A stretch of DNA of 64,000 nt from Nostoc sp. CHAB 5824 (GTDB lineage: Bacteria; Cyanobacteriota; Cyanobacteriia; Cyanobacteriales; Nostocaceae). Below, one piece after another: positions 8,580-15,887 of the stretch. How positions within the stretch are numbered: the stretch's first letter is position 1; each line of letters begins with the position of its first letter. The position numbers and the translations under genes are program-made. Where the stretch lies: positions 469,821 through 533,820 of the forward strand of contig NZ_JAIVFT010000003.1 in NCBI RefSeq assembly GCF_020829665.1, in the 5' to 3' direction. The notes under the pieces are model-generated. The model was not told where the DNA came from, made no database searches, and saw only the letters and a program-made list of their open reading frames with translations.

Positions 8580-9362
8580 ATGTCTATATATAATTCAATT
8601 GGTCAACAATATTCAAAAACTCGCGTTCCTGATATCCGTATTGTCAATAAATTAATTGATTTACTCAATTTACCCAAAGGTAGCATTATTGCTGATATCG
8701 GCGCTGGGACTGGTGGTTACAGTCTAGCGCTAGTTAATAAAGGATTTCTTATTAATGCTGTTGAACCTTCTGTAGTTATGCAAAAACAAGCAGTAGAACA
8801 TCAGCAAATTAAGTGGTTTACTGGCTATGCAGAAAATTTACCTCTACTAGATAACTCTGTTGATGCTGTTGTAAGTGTCCTGGCAATTCATCACTTTTCT
8901 CATCTCGAAAAAGCTTTTCAGGAAATGCATAGAATAATTAGAGATGGGGCAATAATTTTGTTAACTTTTGATATTAGATTAGCTCAGAAAATATGGCTTT
9001 ATGATTATTTTCCGTTTTTGTGGGAAGATGCGTTACGATTTTTCCCACTTAACGAACAAGTTAATTTAATTCAGAGTAATACTAAAAGGCGTGTTGAAGC
9101 CATACCTCTTTTGTTACCATACGATTTATCTGATTTATTCGCAGCAGCAGGCTGGAGACGACCAGAGTTATATCTTCAACCAGAAGTACGTGCAGGAATA
9201 TCATCTTTTGCTTTAGCTAATCAAGATTTAGCAGAGCAAGGAGTAAAGTTACTTGCAGCAGATTTAAGTAGTGGAGAATGGAGGAAAAAATATGGTGATA
9301 TTCACAATTTGACAGAGATTGATATAGGCTATCGTTTTATCCGTGCAACGCTGGATAACTAA
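8580..9362 (+). CDS. Class I SAM-dependent methyltransferase
   Basis: A 260-residue Methyltransf_11-type enzyme. SAM-binding motif I is IADIGAGTGGYSLAL near residue 38, the acidic end of beta-2 is AVEPS, and VVSVLAIHHFSHLEKAF is the post-IV motif typical of small-molecule methyltransferases. The ATG at 8580 follows a 74-base AT-rich gap that could carry a promoter. It belongs to the AT-rich HAD-HAD-methyltransferase-GNAT block. The acceptor is unknown. Confidence 0.8.
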   Translation: MSIYNSIGQQYSKTRVPDIRIVNKLIDLLNLPKGSIIADIGAGTGGYSLALVNKGFLINAVEPSVVMQKQAVEHQQIKWFTGYAENLPLLDNSVDAVVSVLAIHHFSHLEKAFQEMHRIIRDGAIILLTFDIRLAQKIWLYDYFPFLWEDALRFFPLNEQVNLIQSNTKRRVEAIPLLLPYDLSDLFAAAGWRRPELYLQPEVRAGISSFALANQDLAEQGVKLLAADLSSGEWRKKYGDIHNLTEIDIGYRFIRATLDN

Positions 9363-9386
9363 ATAATTGTAATTTAAAATTAAATT

Positions 9387-9848
9387 ATGATAAACAAAGT
9401 TAGTGTAGGTGAGAAAATTAAAATTAGACAAGCTGAGATTAAAGATGTAGAGAGAATTGCTAGTCTTTGCGAACAACTTGAATATTCTGTGACAAATCAA
9501 CAAATAGAGCAGCGCCTTACTAAAATTAAAAATAACGATGCTCATATTGTGTATGCTGCCACTTTAGAAGATGAATATGTAATAGCTTGGGCGCACGCTC
9601 ATATTTGTGACTCAATAGTTATTCCAACTCCAGCGATTATTTTGGGATTAGTTGTAGATAAAGATTATCGACATAGTGGAATTGGACGTTTTTTGATGCA
9701 GCAAATTGAACAGTGGGCTTCTCTAGCTGGATGTGATAGTGTTCTGTTACGTTCTAATATTAAACGCAAAGAAGCTCACTTGTTTTATGAGAAAATTGGC
9801 TATACCAATATCAAGCAATCATTAACTTTTAATAAAAAATTGTTTTAG
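9387..9848 (+). CDS. GNAT-family N-acetyltransferase
   Basis: A 153-residue acetyltransferase. The acetyl-CoA-binding motif A is LVVDKDYRHSGIGRFLMQQ, and LFYEKIGYTN is the usual motif B near the C-terminus. No targeting signal is present. It is the last gene of the AT-rich block and is followed by REP-like hairpins. The acceptor is unknown. Confidence 0.8.
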   Translation: MINKVSVGEKIKIRQAEIKDVERIASLCEQLEYSVTNQQIEQRLTKIKNNDAHIVYAATLEDEYVIAWAHAHICDSIVIPTPAIILGLVVDKDYRHSGIGRFLMQQIEQWASLAGCDSVLLRSNIKRKEAHLFYEKIGYTNIKQSLTFNKKLF

Positions 9849-9865
9849 TGCGATCGCTATCTCCC

Positions 9866-9896
9866 GTAGGTTGGGTGGAACGTAGTGGAACCCAAC
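9866..9896. repeat. REP-like hairpin
   Basis: GTAGGTTGGGT at 9866-9876 faces ACCCAAC at 9890-9896 across a short loop. The GTAGGTTGGGT word recurs at 23772 and, inverted, at 10079-10088. It lies beyond the 3' end of the RAYT gene, a placement seen for REP sequences and their transposases. Confidence 0.6.
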
Positions 9897-10016
9897 AAAT
9901 GATATCGGTAAAAAAGAAAATATTCACATTAGAAGAATCTCTCAATTTTTTGGATAAAATCAATGCTAAACCTATTTTATATATTTAATTATTCGCTAAG
10001 ATTAATATCGCTTGAT

Positions 10017-10088
10017 GTTGGGTTACGGCGCAATATAAATAGTTCATTGTGTTGCCAAGATACTAACTTGCGCCTGCACCCAACCTAC
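10017..10088. repeat. REP-like bipartite hairpin beside the RAYT gene
   Basis: GTTGGGT and GGCGCAA on the left pair with TTGCGCC and ACCCAAC on the right, giving a two-step stem with a loop of about 30 bases. It sits 17 bases beyond the stop codon of the RAYT gene and is probably its substrate repeat. Confidence 0.65.
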
Positions 10089-10104
10089 AATAACTACGAA
10101 TAGA

Positions 10105-10647
10105 TTATTCATTTCCTACATTTTCGGGAAATTCTATCTCTATCCTTGAACCCCAATCTATATCGTAAATTCCTTTGTTTATATACAAAATGAAACTTGA
10201 ATAATTCCAATCTTTAGGTGCTTTAACATATCCATGCTTGACAGGATTATAATGAATATAATCAACATGATGGATGAAATCAATTTCATCTTGAATTTGA
10301 TGTTCCCAAAATCTGCGTTGCCAAACAGCTTTTTCACCTTTATTCCGACGTGATACAGAGATTTTACCTTGATATTGAATATCGCAATGATGGGTAAAAT
10401 AATTTTTTATTAATCGCCAACGATCCGAAAAATTATTGTCCCCTGGTGGTAACGTCCAAATACAGTGTATGTGGTTTGGTAATATGACAATGGCATCTAC
10501 AATAAATGAAGATTTATTCATTACTTCTCTGAATGCTTGTCTTAACAGCAGAATATTCTCTGTATTACAAAGAAATTCCCGGCGGTTATGAGTAACAACG
10601 GTAAAGAAAAATGTACCTCCTTCTATCTTGGCTCTGCGATATTCCAT
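10105..10647 (-). CDS. REP-associated tyrosine transposase (RAYT, Y1_Tnp/HUH family)
   Basis: The enzyme belongs to the IS200/IS605-related single-strand HUH transposases that act on REP hairpins. Seen: TFFFTVVTHNRREFL at the N-terminus, the HUH motif in LPNHIHCIWTLP, a DRWRLIKNYFTHH helix and IHYNPVKHGYVKAPKDW at the end. The ATG at 10647 (MEYRRAKIEGG) is preferred over the one at 10689, because family members begin close to the YRR segment. It interrupts the interval between the AprA-like gene and its ferredoxin, and REP-like hairpins lie at its 3' side. It appears full length. Confidence 0.85.
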   Translation of the reverse strand: MEYRRAKIEGGTFFFTVVTHNRREFLCNTENILLLRQAFREVMNKSSFIVDAIVILPNHIHCIWTLPPGDNNFSDRWRLIKNYFTHHCDIQYQGKISVSRRNKGEKAVWQRRFWEHQIQDEIDFIHHVDYIHYNPVKHGYVKAPKDWNYSSFILYINKGIYDIDWGSRIEIEFPENVGNE

Positions 10648-10747
10648 AATGAATCTAAACAACCTACAATCGTGAGATAATTCATGCAAGCTTACACCAT
10701 TTATTTTACCGTTTAGCAGTTTTAGTACAAAATCATGGAGTTATTTT

Positions 10748-10975
10748 ATGACTTTAATCAATCAAAGAATAGATGTTCCTGTGATCGTTGATGAATCAAA
10801 ATGTTTAGAAAAATGCACAGCATGTATTGAAGTTTGTCCTTTGGATGTGTTGGCGAAAAATCCAGAAACAGGCAAAGCTTACATGAAATATGATGAGTGT
10901 TGGTTTTGTCTACCTTGTGAAAAAGAATGTCCAACCAATGCAATTACAGTACAAATCCCCTTTTTGTTACGTTAA
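10748..10975 (+). CDS. AprB-like 2x[4Fe-4S] ferredoxin
   Basis: A 75-residue iron-sulfur protein. Eight cysteines fall in two clusters: C19, C23, C26, C30-Pro and C51, C54, C57, C61-Pro. The second run, DECWFCLPCEKECP, resembles the AprB subunit of adenylylsulfate reductase rather than a plain bacterial ferredoxin. AprB proteins usually carry a longer C-terminal tail that wraps AprA; it is missing here. The ATG has a GGAG eight bases upstream. It is followed after 19 bases by the HEAT protein and then Mrp, so the three form an operon. Its likely electron partner is the flavoprotein at 5367 (inference from family pairing). Confidence 0.8.
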   Translation: MTLINQRIDVPVIVDESKCLEKCTACIEVCPLDVLAKNPETGKAYMKYDECWFCLPCEKECPTNAITVQIPFLLR

Positions 10976-10994
10976 TTATCTGTGGTAAAAATTA

Positions 10995-11954
10995 ATGAAT
11001 GATGACCTCAAGCATTGGCTAGAAATGTTGCGATCGCCTGACGTAAATGATCGTATAGTAGCTGTCAAAACCTTGCAACATCTAGGCGATGACGAAACAA
11101 TTGATGCTTTAATTATAGCTTTGAAAGACGAACATATTACTGTTCAGAAGATAGCAATATCTGCCCTTTGGGAAATTGCCAACCCTCTAGCAATACCTGC
11201 TTTAATTGAATGCCTTAGTTCAGCAAATACAGATATTCGTACTGAAGCTGCATCAGCATTAAGCGAGTTAATTACACAAGATGACTTGTTACTTTTACTA
11301 GACAAGCTCCAAAATAATGATGTAAATCTTCAATTAAATATTATGGTGCTTTTGCGGAAGATACATGATATTCAATCTTTACCCGAAATTTTACCATTTC
11401 TAGAATCAAAAAATCCTGACTTAAGAGAAGCAGGCATTACGACACTGCGATATATAAATCAATTAGAAAAATGTCCACAAGCTTTAAATTTAATCTTTGA
11501 TGAGGAAGCAAGTGTACGTCGAGCTGCTGCTTTAACTTTAGAACATTTACAAGATGCAGAAGTGATTACAATACTTTGTCAAGCACTTACAAATGATAGT
11601 GACTGGCAAGTTCGCCGGAATGCAGCTAAATCTCTGGCTATTCATGCAAATAATCAAGCAATTTCAGCATTAGAAATAGCTTTAAACGATGAACATTGGC
11701 AAGTGAGGAAATCAGCAGCGCAAGCTTTGCAAAAAATTCCAGATATTCAAGTTATGCCGAGATTAATTCAAGCATTAACAGATGAATATGCAGATGTCCG
11801 TAAAGAAGCTGCGATCGCTCTTGGTAATTTAGTTCATCCTGATGTTATTAACCCCCTGCAACAAGCCTTAGATGATCCTGACAAAGAAGTATCCATTCAA
11901 GCACAACGGGCAATTCAGAAGATTCAAGCAGATAAAAAAGTCGTATTGGGTTAA
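10995..11954 (+). CDS. HEAT-repeat protein (PBS-lyase type repeats)
   Basis: A 319-residue all-helical repeat protein built of about ten units of ~31 residues, each with a pattern like DDETIDALIIALKDEHITV or DVRKEAAIALGNL. Such HEAT_2 / PBS-lyase repeats act as protein-binding scaffolds, and in phycobilin lyases as chaperone-like folds. No active-site residue can be named. It is sandwiched between the ferredoxin and the Mrp carrier, which suggests help in assembling or docking the Fe-S redox complex. That role is inferred. Confidence 0.8.
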   Translation: MNDDLKHWLEMLRSPDVNDRIVAVKTLQHLGDDETIDALIIALKDEHITVQKIAISALWEIANPLAIPALIECLSSANTDIRTEAASALSELITQDDLLLLLDKLQNNDVNLQLNIMVLLRKIHDIQSLPEILPFLESKNPDLREAGITTLRYINQLEKCPQALNLIFDEEASVRRAAALTLEHLQDAEVITILCQALTNDSDWQVRRNAAKSLAIHANNQAISALEIALNDEHWQVRKSAAQALQKIPDIQVMPRLIQALTDEYADVRKEAAIALGNLVHPDVINPLQQALDDPDKEVSIQAQRAIQKIQADKKVVLG

Positions 11955-11968
11955 GTGAATTGACAATA

Positions 11969-13006
11969 ATGATGCAATCAAAGGCTAATTTCTATCAGCA
12001 AGAAGTAGTCCAACTCCTCAAACAGGTTATCGAACCTACGTTAAACAATGATATTGTTAGTTTGGGAATGGTACGAAACTTACGCATAGTTGATGACTAT
12101 ATTTACTTACGTTTATATATTGGTTCTCATCAGCACCACTTACAGCCAGAAATTCAATCTAAATTATCATCTCTATCTTGGTGTAAAAAAACTTATATTC
12201 AAATTTGTACAATTCCCGGTGTTAAAACAACTCTTGCAGTTTCTAGTGGTAAAGGTGGTGTGGGCAAATCCACAACAGCCGTTAATCTAGCCGCAGCTTT
12301 AAAATTACAAGGTGCAAAAGTAGGACTATTAGATGCTGATGTTTATGGCCCCAATCTTCCGCAGATGTTGGGTTTAGGACAAGCTGATATTCAAGTGATT
12401 AATACTCCTACAGGTGATAAGTTTTTACCTCTAGAAGCTCAAGGAATAAAACTAATGTCAGTGGGTTTACTTGCAGAAGCAAATCGTCCTTTGGCATGGC
12501 GGGGGCCTGTATTGCATAAAATTATCACACAATTTTTGCAAGATGTAGAATGGGGTGAATTAGATTATTTATTGATAGATTTACCTCCGGGTACAGGTGA
12601 TGCTCAAATCACTATTATCCAAGAAAGCCCAATTTGCGGAGTTATTCTGGTGACAACTCCTCAACAAGTAGCGCTCGCAGATGTCAGACGTAATATATAT
12701 ATGTTTCGCCAAGTGGGTGTTCCTGTCCTTGGTATCGTTGAAAATATGAGCTATTTAATCTGCGGTGATTGTGGTTCACGCACCTATATTTTTGGTAGTG
12801 GTGGCGGCGAACAACTGGCCGCAGAATTACAAGCGCCTCTGTTGGGACAAATCCCTATTGATAAGCGCATTTGTAGTGGTGGAGATACTGGAAACCTTAT
12901 TGCTGTTAGTGAACACACGTCACTAGCCAGGGAGGTTTTTATAGAAATTGCGATCGCATTAAACACAACTTTCAGCACAGCCAACAAGCTGAATCAATCT
13001 GTATAA
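11969..13006 (+). CDS. Mrp/NBP35-type iron-sulfur cluster carrier ATPase
   Basis: A P-loop ATPase that delivers Fe-S clusters to client proteins. An N-terminal MIP18/DUF59 domain covers roughly residues 5-65. It is followed by the deviant Walker A SSGKGGVGKSTTAVN, then LLDADVYGPNLPQMLG, LLIDLPPGTGDAQ and a C-terminal ICGDCGSRTYIFG with the cluster-binding CxxC. The open frame begins at TTG 11960, but ATG 11969 or 11972 is the more natural start. It starts 14 bases after the HEAT gene. As the chromosome probably has its own Mrp, this copy may be dedicated to the ferredoxin two genes upstream. Confidence 0.88.
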   Translation: MMQSKANFYQQEVVQLLKQVIEPTLNNDIVSLGMVRNLRIVDDYIYLRLYIGSHQHHLQPEIQSKLSSLSWCKKTYIQICTIPGVKTTLAVSSGKGGVGKSTTAVNLAAALKLQGAKVGLLDADVYGPNLPQMLGLGQADIQVINTPTGDKFLPLEAQGIKLMSVGLLAEANRPLAWRGPVLHKIITQFLQDVEWGELDYLLIDLPPGTGDAQITIIQESPICGVILVTTPQQVALADVRRNIYMFRQVGVPVLGIVENMSYLICGDCGSRTYIFGSGGGEQLAAELQAPLLGQIPIDKRICSGGDTGNLIAVSEHTSLAREVFIEIAIALNTTFSTANKLNQSV

Positions 13007-13214
13007 ACTTTACGACCATTGAGGAACTAAAAATCAAAATTATAATTTTTGAGTTCCCCACCAAGTAATTATACCAACTTCGGATAAATATTCTTGTTTT
13101 AAACTTCTGGAAGAGTTGATGAATCACCAGATTTTTAATCCAAGGCATCGTAAACATCAGATACACGATCAAATGAAATTGTTGCAGTCATTTTTTTTCC
13201 TTTATGGATAGATA

Positions 13215-13526
13215 AGACTTCTTGCAGAAGTGGGGGAAAGGGGAAGGTGGGGCCCCCTCTGGGGATAAGAGGCGGCAGGGTGGTTTCATACGAAAAAATA
13301 AAAATACATAAGTCTTGATTTCTCGTGAAAGTAGCATGGCTTTTTCCCTCTCTCCCACGGGGGGAGAGGCTTTGAAACTCAGTTTTAGTTTTTCTCTGCT
13401 TGTATGAAACCACCCTGCTCTGGGGATAAGAGGCGGGGGTAAAAGGGAAAAGGAAAATTCCATCCCTTTCCCTTTTACCTTTACCCCTTCCCCAACTTCT
13501 TGCAAAAGTAACTTTTGCAAGAAGTC
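13215..13526. repeat. Composite inverted-repeat element with AGACTTCTTGCA ends
   Basis: The left end AGACTTCTTGCAGAAG (13215-13230) is inverted at the right as CTTTTGCAAGAAGTCT (13511-13526), with GGGGAAAGGGG-type arms inside. A second, smaller copy lies at 39871-39986. This copy is enlarged by another element at 13276-13417. Several open frames here are only translations of the repeat. The surrounding gap 13007-13834 holds no convincing gene. Confidence 0.65.
13276..13417. mobile_element. MITE-like element, 142 bp, perfect terminal inverted repeats and 19-bp flanking direct repeats
   Basis: The terminal sequence CAGGGTGGTTTCATAC (13276-13291) is repeated in exact inverse at 13402-13417. The element is flanked by identical 19-bp copies, CTCTGGGGATAAGAGGCGG, at 13257-13275 and 13418-13436. 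It is nested in the composite repeat 13215-13526. The same terminal word occurs near 63880. It has no coding capacity, so movement in trans or by recombination is inferred. Confidence 0.7.
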
Positions 13527-13733
13527 TATAGTGCATTTACCTGACGAAAATATCTGGATCAGAGAAATTTTGGAGAGGATTTAGAAGATAGCGATCGCAC
13601 TGACAACTTTTACTTCTTTAGGTATATAAATTTATAAAAATTCATTCATTTGAAAGAATAGAAATAACTTCCTCAAGAAAGAAGTTTTTTTGTCGTTGAC
13701 AATACAAAATTAACTTAAGTGTAACAAAGCTTG

Positions 13734-13747
13734 TCTATACGTATAGA
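13734..13747. promoter_or_regulatory. Perfect 14-bp palindrome TCTATACGTATAGA
   Basis: A perfect palindrome centred at 13740/13741, about 90 bases before the ATG at 13835 of the secreted protein. Its length and symmetry are those of TetR-family or similar dimer operators. It is unlike motifs A and B. Confidence 0.4.
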
Positions 13748-13834
13748 TAGGCTAAATTATGTTGACTTGATTGGTTATCCTTGTCTTTTTCAAGCATAGA
13801 CGAAATTAAGTTAGTTTACTCCATCAAACACACA

Positions 13835-14200
13835 ATGAAAAGTCTAATTTTTGGTAGCTTATCTTTATTGCTCATATCTACTGCTATTGCTCCTGCTTAT
13901 GGAAAGCAACAAGCAGCAGTCAATTCCCCAGTATTAGATAGCACTTCATCTTTTGCTGTTTCAATAAAACCTTTTGATTTAGTAGGTTTAGCTTATCAAG
14001 GTCAGTTAAAAAACCAAGGTATTCCCGGTTATAGTGGTCTTATTCAGAATTACAAAACTAGACAACTTACTGCTAAAGATATTGTTCGTAGTGCAGTGCT
14101 AGCTAAAAAGTTACCATCAGAGGTTTTAAATGACCAGGGATATATTAATGCAGTTAAGAATATTCTAGATGGATTTGCCAGAGACAATATGGTAAATTAA
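13835..14200 (+). CDS. Small secreted hypothetical protein
   Basis: A 121-residue protein from ATG 13835. The frame is open to ATG 13781, but starting at MKSLIFGSLSLLLIS gives a clean signal peptide with cleavage after PAYG, so the later start is chosen. The mature part is about 100 residues with IPGYSGLIQNYKTRQLTAKD and an amphipathic C-terminal helix ending VKNILDGFARDN. No cysteines and no recognised catalytic motif. It is likely periplasmic or extracellular. Its function is unknown. A perfect palindrome precedes it and motif A follows the stop. Confidence 0.6.
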   Translation: MKSLIFGSLSLLLISTAIAPAYGKQQAAVNSPVLDSTSSFAVSIKPFDLVGLAYQGQLKNQGIPGYSGLIQNYKTRQLTAKDIVRSAVLAKKLPSEVLNDQGYINAVKNILDGFARDNMVN

Positions 14201-14210
14201 CGCTTATAAA

Positions 14211-14236
14211 TACGGTAAATTAGCCGATTTATCGTA
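14211..14236. promoter_or_regulatory. Motif A copy 2
   Basis: Half-sites TACGGTAAAT (14211-14220) and ATTTATCGTA (14227-14236) with spacer TAGCCG. Both arms are identical to copy 1 at 4149. A TATAAT at 14243-14248 follows at once, so the palindrome would cover the -35 region of a rightward promoter whose product now is only the short frame at 14257. Confidence 0.65.
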
Positions 14237-14256
14237 TTTTATTATAATGTTGTGCA

Positions 14257-14349
14257 ATGGGCTTTGTCCGTCATCACCTAAAAACAGGTCGAGATATTGA
14301 AACTACGCAGCCTGAACATCTTTGCAACGATTTAGCAAAGTTATTTTAG
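14257..14349 (+). pseudogene. Short reading frame behind a motif A promoter, probable gene stump
   Basis: A 30-residue frame (MGFVRHHLKTGRDIETT...) begins nine bases after a TATAAT and 21 bases after motif A copy 2. It is too short to identify. A complete promoter with an operator leading into a stub suggests that a longer regulated gene was deleted. It could also be a genuine micropeptide. The bases up to 14509 hold nothing else I can recognise. Confidence 0.3.
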
Positions 14350-14509
14350 AAGATGGTTGAAGCGATCGCTATTAATTACAGATGTAATTTTGTCCTTCAA
14401 CTGGTAAGCTGAGAGGCTTATGAACTCAATATTATGGTCTAGATAAGATAAGAGCAAATATTCTTGTTTTTTAAAACGATCAAATAAAATTATTGAATAA
14501 AATATTAAA

Positions 14510-14538
14510 AGCACCAGGTGTGAGAATAGCCTGGTGCT
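14510..14538 (-). terminator. Rho-independent terminator of the minus-strand SDR gene
   Basis: AGCACCAGG (14510-14518) pairs with CCTGGTGCT (14530-14538) as a perfect 9-bp stem with an 11-base loop. On the minus strand it follows the SDR stop by about 85 bases and is followed by a T-rich run. Confidence 0.65.
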
Positions 14539-14623
14539 AGATATGAATATTTACAAAATTCAAATACCCGACTTTTTCAAGAAATCGAATACTTTGTTGT
14601 CACGAAAGATTTAGAACTGTTAT

Positions 14624-15424
14624 TTAAACACCAGGAGTATTGCCACCATCAACCAGAATTTCTGCACCAGTGATGGAAGATGCCAAGTCAGAAACCAAAA
14701 ATAAAGCTAGTGCAGCAATCTCTTCTGGTTTAACGATTTTTCCTAATGGAATGGCTTTGAGGGATTCCGCTTTGATCTCTTCTACACTTACACCACGAAT
14801 TTGAGCATTTTGCTCTGCCAAACGTTCGGCACGCTCTGTCCCAGTTAGACCAGGTGAAATAGCGTTAATGCGAATATTATGCTGGGCTAACTCTTTAGAA
14901 ATTCCTCGCGTGAAGTTCAATAAAGCAGCATTGGTTGTACCACCTGGGAGGAAGGATGGACGAGGTGTGCGTCCTGCACCACCAATAATATTGACAATTC
15001 GCCCATCGCGCCGATTTTTTTGATGTGGTACAACGGCTCTAACTAATCGGATGTAGCCCAACAATTTCAGATTCCAAGCATCTAAAAAAGCATCATCACT
15101 CAATTCTAAAAAAGATCCTGCACGAGCCGAACCAGCATTGTTAATTAGGATATCAATCTGACCAAATTGTGCCAGCGTTGTAGAGACAACCCGATCAATA
15201 CTTTCTGCTTGAGTCAAGTCGGCACTGATAGAAATCACTTTAGCGCCTGGAGTCGTTAAGGATTGGATATCGGCTACTGCTTTCTCTAGCTTTTCTTGAT
15301 TACGAGCAGCAATCACTACATTCACACCTTCAGTGTAGAAAGCTCTGGCAGTAGCTAATCCAATGCCTGCACTTCCACCTGTAACAATTGCTGTTTTACC
15401 TGATAATTGTAGGTCTAAGCTCAT
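14624..15424 (-). CDS. SDR-family oxidoreductase with altered catalytic residues
   Basis: A 266-residue short-chain dehydrogenase/reductase fold. The cofactor motif TGGSAGIGLATARAF lies at residues 15-29 and NNAG near residue 91, and the ending ITGAEILVDGGNTPGV is typical. At the active site, the usual NISS, Tyr-x-x-x-Lys region reads NIIGGAGRTPRPSF followed by LPGGTTNAALLNFTRG. The Tyr position is Gly, the Lys position is Asn and the Ser is absent. It may bind NAD(P) without normal SDR chemistry, or use a different mechanism. It is monocistronic with its own terminator. Confidence 0.8.
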   Translation of the reverse strand: MSLDLQLSGKTAIVTGGSAGIGLATARAFYTEGVNVVIAARNQEKLEKAVADIQSLTTPGAKVISISADLTQAESIDRVVSTTLAQFGQIDILINNAGSARAGSFLELSDDAFLDAWNLKLLGYIRLVRAVVPHQKNRRDGRIVNIIGGAGRTPRPSFLPGGTTNAALLNFTRGISKELAQHNIRINAISPGLTGTERAERLAEQNAQIRGVSVEEIKAESLKAIPLGKIVKPEEIAALALFLVSDLASSITGAEILVDGGNTPGV

Positions 15425-15546
15425 AATAATTTACCTGTGTTAAAAATATTAATTGTTTAAATCTCATACTCAAATCAAATTGCAATAGACTCAGCGCGAA
15501 TTAATAATATTGCTGACTGAGAACCTGTATTGTGGATATTCAAGAT

Positions 15547-15837
15547 TTATTGACTCTCATCAGATGTGCAATCTAAAAGTATCTTGATTTCTGTATCACG
15601 CTTTTCTAAGTCCACACTACAGATAATGGCGGTTAATTTTTTAGCAGATAAACTTCCAATCCAAACATCAATATTAGCCCTATCTCCAGCTTGAGTATCT
15701 TGTAAATATCCATAGTCAAAAGGGTAAATAAAGGATGGATATCTGGGGTGTGAGGTTCCTCTTGGACGCTCAATTTTGAGATTGCTAGTGGCTACTAGCC
15801 GATGTAGTTTGTGCCAGAATTCATTGCTGTCCGTCAT
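15547..15837 (-). CDS. Inorganic-pyrophosphatase-like protein, short
   Basis: A 96-residue protein resembling family I soluble pyrophosphatases at its start: KIERPRGTSHPRYP, then FIYPFDYGYLQDTQAGD, which corresponds to the YPxxYGYIPxT region of the enzyme. Family I enzymes are about 170 residues and have additional Asp metal ligands; most of that C-terminal half is absent. It may be a divergent short subfamily, as the frame is clean, or a truncated gene. Pyrophosphatase activity is doubtful. It lies 50 bases from the DUF1932 dehydrogenase and may be co-transcribed. Confidence 0.6.
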   Translation of the reverse strand: MTDSNEFWHKLHRLVATSNLKIERPRGTSHPRYPSFIYPFDYGYLQDTQAGDRANIDVWIGSLSAKKLTAIICSVDLEKRDTEIKILLDCTSDESQ

Positions 15838-15887
15838 TACAGTGCTGATGAAACATCAATAGCGATCGCTACATAGCTAAACTAAAA

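Noticed and set aside
13135..13536. Two overlapping minus-strand frames of 110-133 residues
   Set aside because: They run through nested inverted repeats and have no protein-like composition.
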